NCBI RefSeq assembly: GCF_024623065.1 | Contig: NZ_JANJZR010000036.1 | Location: 1 to 41,393, forward strand | Length of the DNA: 41,393 nt | Direction of reading: 5' to 3' | Origin: Bacteroides acidifaciens | GTDB taxonomy: Bacteria > Bacteroidota > Bacteroidia > Bacteroidales > Bacteroidaceae | Part shown: piece after piece, positions 17,827 through 24,221 of the stretch | Position numbering within the stretch: the first letter of the stretch is position 1 | How the letters are laid out: each line of letters starts with the position of its first letter | Position numbers and translations under genes: made by a program | The notes under the pieces: generated by a model | What the model was told of the DNA's origin: nothing | Databases searched by the model: none | Seen by the model: the letters and a program-made list of their open reading frames with translations, nothing else

Positions 17827-17854
17827 TTACAAATTACGAATTACAAATTACAAA
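17827..17854. repeat. Short AATTAC tandem repeat between rsmA and mgtE
   Basis: The rsmA-mgtE spacer holds four copies of a TTAC-containing 7-9 bp unit in a row (TTACAAA, TTACGAA, TTACAAA, TTACAAAA). No function is known. Such spacers can change copy number by slippage. Confidence 0.45.
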
Positions 17855-17864
17855 ATCCGGTTCT

Positions 17865-18686
17865 CTATTCATTTAGGCTTGTCAACAATTCGTTGCTGCC
17901 GACCATCTTCAATGCTTGTTCCACTTTGTTGGTCAGGTCGATAAATTCCTCTACGGATAGTTGTTCCGGGCGTTTATTAAATAATATGTCCTCTGTCAGC
18001 GGGAAATCCTTGCCTAAAATCGGTTTGATAGAGTTGCGCAATGTCTTGCGGCGTTGGTTGAAGGTCGTTTTCACTACTTGCTTGAATAGTTTTTCGTCGC
18101 ATCCCAGCTCCTTGGTTTCGTTGCGTGTCATGCGGATAACAGCGCTTTTCACTTTGGGAGGCGGATTGAACACATGTTCGCTGACAGTGAACAAGTATTC
18201 CACTTTATACCATGCCTGTATCAATACGCTGAGGATACCGTATGTCTTGCTGCCCGGTCCGGCTGCAATACGTTCGGCTACCTCTTTTTGAATCATTCCC
18301 GTGCAACAGGGGATGATATCTTTATTGTCCAGCATCTTGAAAAAGATTTGGCTGGAGATATTATACGGGTAATTACCGGTCAGAACGAAAGGTTTGCCAT
18401 CAAACAACCGGTTGAGATTCATTTTCAAAAAATCATCTTCAATGATATGGTCTTCCAGTGACGGATAGGCTTCGCGGAGATAGGCAACCGATTCATAGTC
18501 AACTTCTACGACTTTTACCAACCGGTCTTTTTTTATCAGAAACTGAGTCAGTACTCCCATGCCAGGACCTACTTCGAGAATAGGCAATTCAGGGAAAGTG
18601 TCGACTGTATCGGCGATATCCTGCGCAACTTTCAAATCTTTCAGAAAGTGCTGTCCGAGAAACTTTTTAGGCTTTACTAATTTCAT
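17865..18686 (-). CDS. rsmA: 16S rRNA dimethyladenosine transferase RsmA (KsgA)
   Basis: The 273-residue protein begins MKLVKPKKFLGQHFLKDLKV, the characteristic KsgA start. It carries the SAM-binding motif LEVGPGMG (37-44), the acidic EVDYESVAYL and the catalytic NYPYNIS motif (105-111). It dimethylates two adjacent adenines near the 3' end of 16S rRNA late in 30S maturation. The C-terminal helical domain (about 190-273) is present, including FNQRRKTLRNSIKPIL. It is the first gene of the rsmA-mgtE-DUF349 minus-strand run, with a promoter box 30 bp upstream. Confidence 0.96.
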   Translation of the reverse strand: MKLVKPKKFLGQHFLKDLKVAQDIADTVDTFPELPILEVGPGMGVLTQFLIKKDRLVKVVEVDYESVAYLREAYPSLEDHIIEDDFLKMNLNRLFDGKPFVLTGNYPYNISSQIFFKMLDNKDIIPCCTGMIQKEVAERIAAGPGSKTYGILSVLIQAWYKVEYLFTVSEHVFNPPPKVKSAVIRMTRNETKELGCDEKLFKQVVKTTFNQRRKTLRNSIKPILGKDFPLTEDILFNKRPEQLSVEEFIDLTNKVEQALKMVGSNELLTSLNE

Positions 18687-18702
18687 TTACCAACTAAATA
18701 AT

Positions 18703-18710
18703 TACTTTTG
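18703..18710 (+). promoter_or_regulatory. Possible -7 box for the flippase-like gene
   Basis: TACTTTTG fits TAnnTTTG, with a leader of about 85 nt to the start at 18800. No perfect -33 box is present (TTTC 18 bp upstream). It nearly overlaps the opposing rsmA box. Confidence 0.45.
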
Positions 18711-18717
18711 CAGCCGA

Positions 18718-18725
18718 CAAAGGTA
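18718..18725 (-). promoter_or_regulatory. Possible -7 box of the rsmA promoter
   Basis: The minus strand reads TACCTTTG, about 32 bp upstream of the rsmA start codon. No clear -33 box. It faces the plus-strand box at 18703-18710, so the two promoters would overlap. Confidence 0.5.
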
Positions 18726-18799
18726 ATTCTTTTAAATGAAGAACCTGCCACTATTTAGAAAATAAATGATGTGTCGGCGAAGCTAATAAAGAGTAAAGG

Positions 18800-19786
18800 A
18801 TGAAGAAACTGTTAAAAAAGACGCTGCAACTTATATTACCGGTTGTTTTAGGCGGCTTTATTTTGTTTTGGGTATATCGCGACTTTGATATTACAAAGGT
18901 GGGCGATGTATTGATGCACGGCACAAGCTGGTGGTGGATGCTTTTCTCGTTGTTGTTCGGAGTCTTTGCCCAAGTGTTTCGTGGCTGGCGGTGGCGGCAG
19001 ACGTTGGAGCCGCTGGATGCTTTTCCGAAGAGAAGCGATTGTGTGAATGCCATTTTTGTCTCTTATGCTGCCAGCCTGGTTATTCCCAGAATAGGCGAGG
19101 TGAGCCGTTGCGGTATATTAGCCAAATATGATAATGTATCATTTGCCAAATCACTGGGTACGGTCGTGACCGAACGGCTGGTTGATACACTGACAATCCT
19201 CCTGATAACAGGGATTACCGTGTTACTTCAAATGTCGGTGTTTGTTGCTTTCCTTCAACATACAGGGATTAAGATACCTTCCGTGCTGCATCTGCTGACA
19301 TCTGTCTGGTTCTATATTGTCCTGTTTTGTTTCATCGGAGTAGTGATACTTCTTTATTATTTAAGGAAGACGTTGTTCTTTTATGAAAGAGTGAAAGGAT
19401 TTGTCCTCAATATTTGGGAAGGAATCATGTCATTGAAAAGCGTGCGCAATATCCCCCTCTTCATATTCTATACATTAGCCATTTGGGCGTGTTACTTTTT
19501 TCATTTCTATTTTACGTTTTATTGCTTTGCTTTTACTGCCCATTTGGGTATGATAGCAGCTTTAATCATGTTTGTAGGCGGTACGTTTGCCGTGATTGTG
19601 CCTACCCCTAACGGAGCGGGACCCTGGCATTTTGCCATCATTTCTATGATGATGCTTTATGGAGTAAACGTGACGGATGCCGGAATATTTGCCCTGATTG
19701 TACACGGTATTCAAACCTTTTTGGTTGTTTTATTGGGTGTCTATGGTTTGGCAGCTCTGCCGTTTGCTAATAGGCATCGGAAATGA
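18800..19786 (+). CDS. Flippase-like / lysylphosphatidylglycerol synthase-type membrane protein (UPF0104)
   Basis: The 328-residue protein has about eight hydrophobic helices and a conserved early cytoplasmic motif GWRWRQTLEP, followed by AASLVIPRIGEVSRCGIL and KSLGTVVTERLVDTL. This is the pattern of the LPG_synthase_TM / UPF0104 family, whose members include the membrane half of MprF and AglD-like proteins. There is no attached aminoacyl-transferase domain, so lipid flipping or transport is more likely than lysyl-lipid synthesis, but the substrate cannot be read from the sequence. The start at 18800 follows the plus-strand promoter in the divergent rsmA spacer. pepD follows 147 bp later. Confidence 0.85.
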   Translation: MKKLLKKTLQLILPVVLGGFILFWVYRDFDITKVGDVLMHGTSWWWMLFSLLFGVFAQVFRGWRWRQTLEPLDAFPKRSDCVNAIFVSYAASLVIPRIGEVSRCGILAKYDNVSFAKSLGTVVTERLVDTLTILLITGITVLLQMSVFVAFLQHTGIKIPSVLHLLTSVWFYIVLFCFIGVVILLYYLRKTLFFYERVKGFVLNIWEGIMSLKSVRNIPLFIFYTLAIWACYFFHFYFTFYCFAFTAHLGMIAALIMFVGGTFAVIVPTPNGAGPWHFAIISMMMLYGVNVTDAGIFALIVHGIQTFLVVLLGVYGLAALPFANRHRK

Positions 19787-19907
19787 TGTTTTTCCAAAAG
19801 AAAATCCTTGGGTGATATGCGAATGTTGGCTTTGGAATGAATGTTTTTGCTAACGTTCTTTGCTATCTGAAAACTTTTCCATAACTTGCCACTGTTTAAT
19901 TATTAGA

Positions 19908-19924
19908 TTTAAAACAGTTTTAAA
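19908..19924. promoter_or_regulatory. Perfect palindrome just upstream of pepD
   Basis: TTTAAAACAGTTTTAAA is a perfect odd palindrome (8-bp arms, one central base) ending 9 bp before the pepD start. It could be an operator or a leader hairpin. AT-rich chance occurrence is possible. Confidence 0.3.
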
Positions 19925-19933
19925 ATATTTGTT

Positions 19934-21391
19934 ATGAGTACAATTCTTTCTCTGGCTCCACAGAACGTGTGGAAGCATTTTTATTCGTTGACTCAGATTC
20001 CTCGTCCGTCAGGGCATATGGAAAAAGTGACTGACTTCCTAATTAATTTTGGAAAGGGCTTAGGCTTGGAGTCTTTTGTCGATGAAGCGGGTAATGTTAT
20101 TATCCGCAAACCCGCGACTCCGGGCATGGAAAACCGGAAGGGCGTTATTCTTCAGGCACATATGGATATGGTTCCTCAGAAAAACAACGATACAGTGCAC
20201 GATTTTGAAAAAGACCCGATTGAAACATATATAGATGGCGACTGGGTAAAAGCGAAAGGCACTACCCTGGGTGCTGACAACGGTCTTGGTGTAGCTGCCA
20301 TCATGGCTGTGCTCGAATCCAAAGACTTGAAACACGGTTCTTTGGAAGCCCTCATCACCAAAGACGAGGAAACCGGAATGTACGGTGCATTCGGATTGAA
20401 ACCGGGTACGGTGAATGGGGAAATCCTTCTGAACCTCGACTCGGAAGACGAAGGCGAACTGTACATCGGTTGTGCCGGCGGTATGGACGTCACTGCTACA
20501 TTGGAATATAAGGAAGTGGCTCCGGAAGAAGGAGATATCGCTGTAAAAGTTACGTTGAAAGGCTTGCGTGGCGGACATTCCGGATTGGAAATCAACGAAG
20601 GACGCGCCAATGCCAATAAATTGCTGGTTCGCTTTATCCGTGAAGCTGTTGCAAGTTACGAAGCTCGTTTGGCAGGTTGGGAAGGTGGCAATATGCGGAA
20701 TGCCATTCCGCGTGAAGCGCATGCAGTCGTAACCATCCCTGCCGAGAATGAAGAAGAGTTGCTGGGTTTGGTGAAGTATTGCGAAGACTTGTTCAATGAA
20801 GAGTATTCGGCTATCGAAACTCCGATTAGTTTCACGGCAGAACGTGTGGAACTTCCGGCAGGTCAAGTGCCCGAAGAAATTCAGGATAACTTGATTGATG
20901 CGATTTTTGCTTGTCAGAATGGTGTGACACGTATGATTCCGACTGTGCCCGATACGGTGGAAACTTCTTCCAATCTTGCCATTATCACGATTGGCGAAGG
21001 TAAGGCGGCTATTAAGATTTTAGCTCGTAGCTCCAGTGATAGCATGAAGGAATATCTCACTACCAGTCTTGAATCTTGTTTCTCTATGGCAGGAATGAAG
21101 GTAGAGATGACAGGCGGCTATTCCGGTTGGCAGCCCGATGTGAATTCACCGATTCTGCACGCGATGAAATCATCTTATAAGCAGCAGTTTGGAGTAGAAC
21201 CCGCGGTGAAAGTGATTCATGCAGGTCTGGAATGTGGTATCATTGGTGCTATTATTCCGGGATTGGATATGATTTCCTTCGGCCCGACATTGCGTTCTCC
21301 GCACTCGCCGGACGAAAGAGCATTGATTCCTACCGTACAGAAGTTCTATGACTTCCTTGTGGCTACTTTGGAACAGACTCCAATGAAGTAA
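19934..21391 (+). CDS. pepD: Aminoacyl-histidine dipeptidase (PepD, M20 family)
   Basis: The 485-residue protein matches PepD/carnosinase-type cytosolic dipeptidases that hydrolyse Xaa-His dipeptides. Metal and catalytic blocks are visible: LQAHMDMVPQK (first zinc His and catalytic Asp), TLGADNGLGVAAIMAVLE (bridging Asp), ITKDEETGMYGAFGL (catalytic Glu pair), LNLDSEDEGELYIGCAGG, and a C-terminal SFGPTLRSPHSPDERALIPT with the last metal His. The lid domain (about 190-380) has GLRGGHSGLEINEGRANANK. It stands alone, with no signal peptide, and is closed by a terminator about 80 bp after the stop. Confidence 0.95.
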   Translation: MSTILSLAPQNVWKHFYSLTQIPRPSGHMEKVTDFLINFGKGLGLESFVDEAGNVIIRKPATPGMENRKGVILQAHMDMVPQKNNDTVHDFEKDPIETYIDGDWVKAKGTTLGADNGLGVAAIMAVLESKDLKHGSLEALITKDEETGMYGAFGLKPGTVNGEILLNLDSEDEGELYIGCAGGMDVTATLEYKEVAPEEGDIAVKVTLKGLRGGHSGLEINEGRANANKLLVRFIREAVASYEARLAGWEGGNMRNAIPREAHAVVTIPAENEEELLGLVKYCEDLFNEEYSAIETPISFTAERVELPAGQVPEEIQDNLIDAIFACQNGVTRMIPTVPDTVETSSNLAIITIGEGKAAIKILARSSSDSMKEYLTTSLESCFSMAGMKVEMTGGYSGWQPDVNSPILHAMKSSYKQQFGVEPAVKVIHAGLECGIIGAIIPGLDMISFGPTLRSPHSPDERALIPTVQKFYDFLVATLEQTPMK

Positions 21392-21442
21392 AAAAAACGT
21401 ATGATATAACGTATTCTTTCCTGTTATATAGCTTATTCCTTT

Positions 21443-21456
21443 CTATTATATAATAG
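21443..21456. repeat. Short AT-rich palindrome downstream of pepD
   Basis: CTATTATATAATAG is a perfect 14-bp palindrome between pepD and its terminator. No function is evident. Confidence 0.3.
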
Positions 21457-21468
21457 GTATCGTATGGA

Positions 21469-21508
21469 AAAAGGCACGGATGATATTTCTTCCGTGCCTT
21501 TTTGTCTT
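21469..21508 (+). terminator. Terminator after pepD
   Basis: AAAAGGCACGGA and TCCGTGCCTTTT form a 12-bp perfect stem with a 10-nt loop, followed by TGTCTT. It closes the pepD transcript and isolates the downstream small-peptide unit. Confidence 0.85.
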
Positions 21509-21574
21509 ATTTGCTGCCACTTTGTTATCGGTTTACTGCCATTTATATTACGAAATAGTTTCTTAAGAATTAAA

Positions 21575-21596
21575 TTAATTGATGCAAATCAATTAA
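21575..21596. promoter_or_regulatory. Inverted repeat upstream of the small-peptide unit (operator candidate)
   Basis: TTAATTGAT-GCAA-ATCAATTAA is a perfect 9-bp inverted repeat with a 4-nt spacer, and the symmetry continues for most flanking bases. It sits about 58 bp before the -7 box of the peptide unit, with no T run, so it looks like a regulator site rather than a terminator. Confidence 0.45.
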
Positions 21597-21653
21597 TATG
21601 CTGTAAAACATAAAAATCTGCCTTTTTTAGGTACAACCTATAAACAAAGGCCT

Positions 21654-21661
21654 TATTTTTG
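21654..21661 (+). promoter_or_regulatory. -7 box of the small-peptide unit
   Basis: TATTTTTG is a perfect TAnnTTTG box 33 bp before the first peptide ATG. The -33 region holds a T run ending TTAG at 21630, with long spacing, so basal activity may be low or need an activator. Confidence 0.55.
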
Positions 21662-21694
21662 TGTTATAAAACATGTAAATGAAAGGATAACAAA

Positions 21695-21793
21695 ATGAAA
21701 AGGTTAAAAAGATTGTTTAGAAAGTTCGGCGAAGCCGACGTACATGTTTGGGGATATTCAACAATTAATACTCTCCCGAACGAAGAAAAGTAG
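21695..21793 (+). CDS. Small peptide 1 (32 residues) with WGY motif
   Basis: The ATG at 21695 follows a good ribosome-binding sequence (GAAAGGATAAC) and the frame ends at TAG 21791-21793. The peptide starts MKRLKRLFRKFGEAD, strongly basic and potentially an amphipathic helix, and continues VHVWGYSTINTLPNEEK. It shares the Trp-Gly-Tyr motif and a basic N-terminal half with the second peptide 42 bp downstream. Both lie between a Bacteroides -7 box and a strong terminator, which supports real expression. No family is recognised. Options are a peptide signal, a modified (RiPP-type) precursor with the WGY region as core, a membrane-active or toxin peptide, or a leader peptide. No modification enzyme or exporter is adjacent. 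Confidence 0.6.
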   Translation: MKRLKRLFRKFGEADVHVWGYSTINTLPNEEK

Positions 21794-21835
21794 TTTTAGT
21801 TTTCAGGAATTAGTAATTTAAAAGGTTTAAAGATT

Positions 21836-21928
21836 ATGGCAAAGAAAATGAGTTCTTTAGTAAGAAAAATCCTCAGTGAAGTAGGTCGCAACGAAATGCT
21901 TGCATGGGGGTACAGAATTGAGAAATGA
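21836..21928 (+). CDS. Small peptide 2 (30 residues) with WGY motif
   Basis: The ATG at 21836 follows AAAAGGTTTAAAG, an acceptable ribosome-binding region, and the frame closes at TGA 21926-21928. The peptide begins MAKKMSSLVRKILSEVGRNE and ends MLAWGYRIEK. Residues 5-18 could form an amphipathic helix. The paired R-K followed by an acidic residue and then WGY near the C-terminus parallels peptide 1 (RKFGEAD..VHVWGY against RKILSEV..MLAWGY), so the two are probably diverged duplicates. An internal Met5 is an alternative start. A strong terminator lies 25 bp downstream. No known family is recognised. Confidence 0.6.
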   Translation: MAKKMSSLVRKILSEVGRNEMLAWGYRIEK

Positions 21929-21953
21929 GAAAAAGTGCATTAACTAAGTTTAT

Positions 21954-21993
21954 AGTGGGGATACGTTATTGAAAACGATATCCCCACTTTTTG
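21954..21993 (+). terminator. Terminator of the small-peptide unit
   Basis: AGTGGGGATA pairs with TATCCCCACT, extended by CGT/ACG with one bulged A, and is followed by TTTTGTTG. It closes the two-peptide transcript. Confidence 0.85.
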
Positions 21994-22091
21994 TTGCTTC
22001 ATACATTCTGATTTCCTTGTCTTGTTTGCCCAAAAGTGATATGTATATGGAGCAAAGTTCCGATTTGTCTATGCAAAATCGCTCCGCGCTA

Positions 22092-22798
22092 CTAGAATAA
22101 AAAAAATAAAATCATTTCTCATGTTCTCATAGCGGAATATATTCATTTGATTACCAGATACATAATGAATGAGAATTAAAATATTTACATGCATTTCTCA
22201 TGGTTTATAGCTCTAAAATGCCTTTAAAGAAGGTATTTCTCATGCATTGTTTCGCATTTCTCATGATGCATATTATGCTTGTCCTTGTTTCAGGATACTA
22301 ATATGCATAGGTCAATATAGCCGTAGTTTGTATGTTGAGTAGGCAGATGGCATATCTTTCACAACTGACATTATTGTGTTTTCCTGCCTTCATCCGTATT
22401 ATTCCACTCCAGTGGACAGACCTGTGCACTCTAGTAGATAAAACTGTGCACTCTAGTGCACGAGCCTGTTCACTGGAGTGGAACGATAGAGATTCCTTAT
22501 TGAAAATCTGTTGATTACAGTAGCATAATCTTTGATTGACAGTTAGTTGTAATGAAAATGAACGGTAGCTTTACTACAGTTCATTAAGCATTGATGATCA
22601 GGCTATGAGAATACTATTTTTGATGAATGAGAAATGCCGATAATAGTATGAGAAATGCATTGATTTAAGTGTATTTTCTTGATAAAACCATGAGAAATGC
22701 ATGTAAATAATTTTATTCTCATTGTATATAATGCTTGTAATCAGATGAATATACTTTCCTATGAGAATATGAGAAATGATTTTGTTTTTTTATTCTAG
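22092..22798. mobile_element. 707-bp non-coding palindromic element with long terminal inverted repeats (MITE-like, unclassified)
   Basis: The ends are CTAGAATAAAAAAA and its complement, and the two outer arms (about 172 bp each) are imperfect inverted copies, closely matching over the first 125 bp. Each arm contains four copies of the decamer CATTTCTCAT. Left: 22113, 22192, 22234 (one mismatch) and 22255. Right, inverted: 22627, 22648, 22690 and 22769. Distances from each outer end agree to the base (20, 99, 141, 162 after a one-base offset), although sequence between them has diverged. The middle holds a four-copy 22-bp tandem array on the symmetry axis. No convincing gene lies inside and no target-site duplication is obvious. 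It may be a miniature transposable element, a structured RNA or a protein-binding array. Confidence 0.6.
22402..22489. repeat. Four-copy 22-bp tandem array with internal dyads
   Basis: Four units begin at 22402, 22424, 22446 and 22468, each centred on CACTnnAGTG (the second copy reads AGTA). Unit cores are CCACTCCAGTGG, GCACTCTAGTAG, GCACTCTAGTGC and TCACTGGAGTGG. The period is exactly 22 bp and the array midpoint falls on the midpoint of the surrounding 707-bp element. The outer two units are inverted copies of one another. It is too short-period for a CRISPR and there is no cas gene. Confidence 0.7.
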
Positions 22799-22971
22799 AA
22801 TATGGGAAGGCTGTAGACTGAATCAGTTCTGCGGATGTTGGAATCACATTCTTGCTGAATATCTACCAGAAAAGCGGAAATACCGTATGGATATAAGTAA
22901 CAAAAAAGTTGATTTTGGCATTCTTACCACAAAGGTTAGTAGTAAGTATTTGGTAATTTTATCTGGGATCC

Positions 22972-23002
22972 TTGAAATCTTTAGCAAACATTGCTATCTT
23001 TG
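22972..23002 (+). promoter_or_regulatory. Promoter of the DUF3791-DUF3990 cassette
   Basis: TTG (22972-22974) and TATCTTTG (22995-23002) are 20 bp apart, a good Bacteroides -33/-7 pair. The first start codon of the cassette is 57 bp downstream. The stretch 22799-22971 between the palindromic element and this promoter shows no gene that can be supported. Confidence 0.65.
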
Positions 23003-23058
23003 TATGTGTTATTATTTAAATAAAGTTGTTTGTCAATTAGTAAATATTGATATAGCCT

Positions 23059-23313
23059 ATGGCAAATACCCTTCATATTAATACTAAAATAATGGAATTC
23101 GTTATTTTTGCCATTGAATGTGCAGCCCAAAAAATGAGAATTCCGGCTCCGCTTCTTTATAATCGTCTGGAGAAAGTAAATCTTATCCAACATTATTTGG
23201 TGGAAGGATATGATATGCTTCACACCCAAAGTAAGGAATACATTGCTGACACATTGATAGAGGCATTGGAAAATTGGGAAACTCACTATAATAATAAGGA
23301 AAAAGGAATATAA
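23059..23313 (+). CDS. DUF3791 domain-containing protein (putative antitoxin-like partner)
   Basis: The 84-residue, mostly helical protein (IMEFVIFAIECAAQKMRIP, LYNRLEKVNLIQHYLVEGYD, HTQSKEYIADTLIEAL) matches DUF3791, a short family usually encoded directly beside DUF3990 genes. It is the first gene of a three-gene cassette, 3 bp before the DUF3990 start, so translation is probably coupled. By size, order and pairing it is a candidate antitoxin or chaperone for the next gene, but this is inference. No DNA-binding motif is clear. Confidence 0.75.
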   Translation: MANTLHINTKIMEFVIFAIECAAQKMRIPAPLLYNRLEKVNLIQHYLVEGYDMLHTQSKEYIADTLIEALENWETHYNNKEKGI

Positions 23314-23316
23314 AGT

Positions 23317-23808
23317 ATGAAAGTTTATCATGGAAGTACATTGGTGGTACAATATCCTTTGGCAGGAGTGGGGCGGGATAATCTTGATTTCGGAAAAGGA
23401 TTTTATGTGACCGATATCTATAATCAGGCCAAACGTTGGGCATCTGTTATGATGCTGCGCCGTCCTGATAGTTCTGCCATGGTCAATGTATATGAATTGG
23501 ATGTTGCCAGACTGTCTTCTGCTAATTATAAGTTGCTTCGTTTTGAGGGCTATAATAGTGAATGGCTTGACTTTATAGTTAGTAGCCGACAAGGAAAGAA
23601 ACCATGGATTGGATATGATTTAGTAGAAGGTGGTGTAGCCAATGACCGCGTCTTTGATACGATAGAAAATTATATTGAAGGGCAGATTTCCAAAGATATA
23701 GCTTTGGGACGTTTACGTTATGAAAAACCTAACAATCAGCTCTGTATACTGAATCAGCAACTCATAGATGAATGTCTTTCTTTTGAAGAATGTATAATAA
23801 TAAAATAG
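23317..23808 (+). CDS. DUF3990 protein, ADP-ribosyltransferase-like fold (putative toxin)
   Basis: The 163-residue protein begins MKVYHGSTLVV and continues with LDFGKGFYVTDIYNQAKRWA. The H5-G and Y30 in a GKGFYVT strand are arranged like the His and Tyr of diphtheria-toxin/PARP-type ADP-ribosyltransferases. Near the C-terminus NNQLCILNQ may supply the third polar residue. Other conserved parts are VYELDVARL, WLDFIVSSRQG, YDLVEGGVANDRVFDTIENY and IEGQISKDIALGRLRYEKPN. I place DUF3990 among ART-fold families from memory, and activity is not proven. It lies between two small DUF3791-type genes, which fits a toxin with antitoxin(s). No signal peptide, so it would act inside the cell. Confidence 0.78.
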   Translation: MKVYHGSTLVVQYPLAGVGRDNLDFGKGFYVTDIYNQAKRWASVMMLRRPDSSAMVNVYELDVARLSSANYKLLRFEGYNSEWLDFIVSSRQGKKPWIGYDLVEGGVANDRVFDTIENYIEGQISKDIALGRLRYEKPNNQLCILNQQLIDECLSFEECIIIK

Positions 23809-23817
23809 TAAAGGTTT

Positions 23818-24027
23818 ATGATAGATGTATTAGTGTGGAATAAATATACCCGTATCGTGATGCAACTGGCAGAACGCCTGAACATCTCTCCGGAAAGGGC
23901 ATTGAATCTATTCTATAATAGTAAGGTTTATTCTTTTTTACTCAACAAAGAATATCCGCTAATAACTATGAGTGATGATTATATCACTGATGAAATAATG
24001 CTTGAATTACAGCGGAAACAAGAGTAA
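23818..24027 (+). CDS. Small DUF3791-like protein
   Basis: The 69-residue protein (VWNKYTRIVMQLAERLNISP, ALNLFYNSKVYSFLLNKEYP, YITDEIMLELQRKQ) has the size and helical pattern of DUF3791-type partners of DUF3990 proteins and starts 9 bp after the DUF3990 stop. It differs clearly from the 84-residue protein at the front of the cassette, so it is not a simple recent duplicate. A second antitoxin-like partner is the most economical idea. The cassette ends with a terminator about 75 bp downstream. Confidence 0.65.
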   Translation: MIDVLVWNKYTRIVMQLAERLNISPERALNLFYNSKVYSFLLNKEYPLITMSDDYITDEIMLELQRKQE

Positions 24028-24100
24028 TAATTCTCAAAGGTTGAAATCTGTCGATATAGTTCCTGTGATATTCAATCAGAACGTTTGTTTTGTTTGTGTG

Positions 24101-24134
24101 GCATCCTTCTCCCATCGGGAAGGATGCTTTTTTA
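24101..24134 (+). terminator. Terminator after the DUF3791-DUF3990 cassette
   Basis: GCATCCTT and AAGGATGC form the outer stem, with an inner TCCC/GGGA and a bulged C. TTTTTT follows at 24129-24134. Confidence 0.85.
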
Positions 24135-24221
24135 TGTGAAAAAAGGTGATTGTTTAAACTTTATTTCTTTACTTTGTTATTTATACTGTGAGATTTATAG
24201 TGAACTTAAACTAGAAAGATT

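Noticed and set aside
22402..22489. CRISPR array
   Set aside because: The period is 22 bp with no distinct unique spacers, only four units, and no cas gene is in the window.
22332..22514. 60-codon plus-strand reading frame inside the palindromic element
   Set aside because: It is built from the 22-bp tandem repeats and the symmetric centre, has no ribosome-binding sequence and no protein-like composition; the DNA symmetry explains it better.
22776..23081. 101-codon plus-strand reading frame before the DUF3791 gene
   Set aside because: It begins inside the right arm of the palindromic element, spans the cassette promoter and overlaps the next gene; no family similarity is seen.
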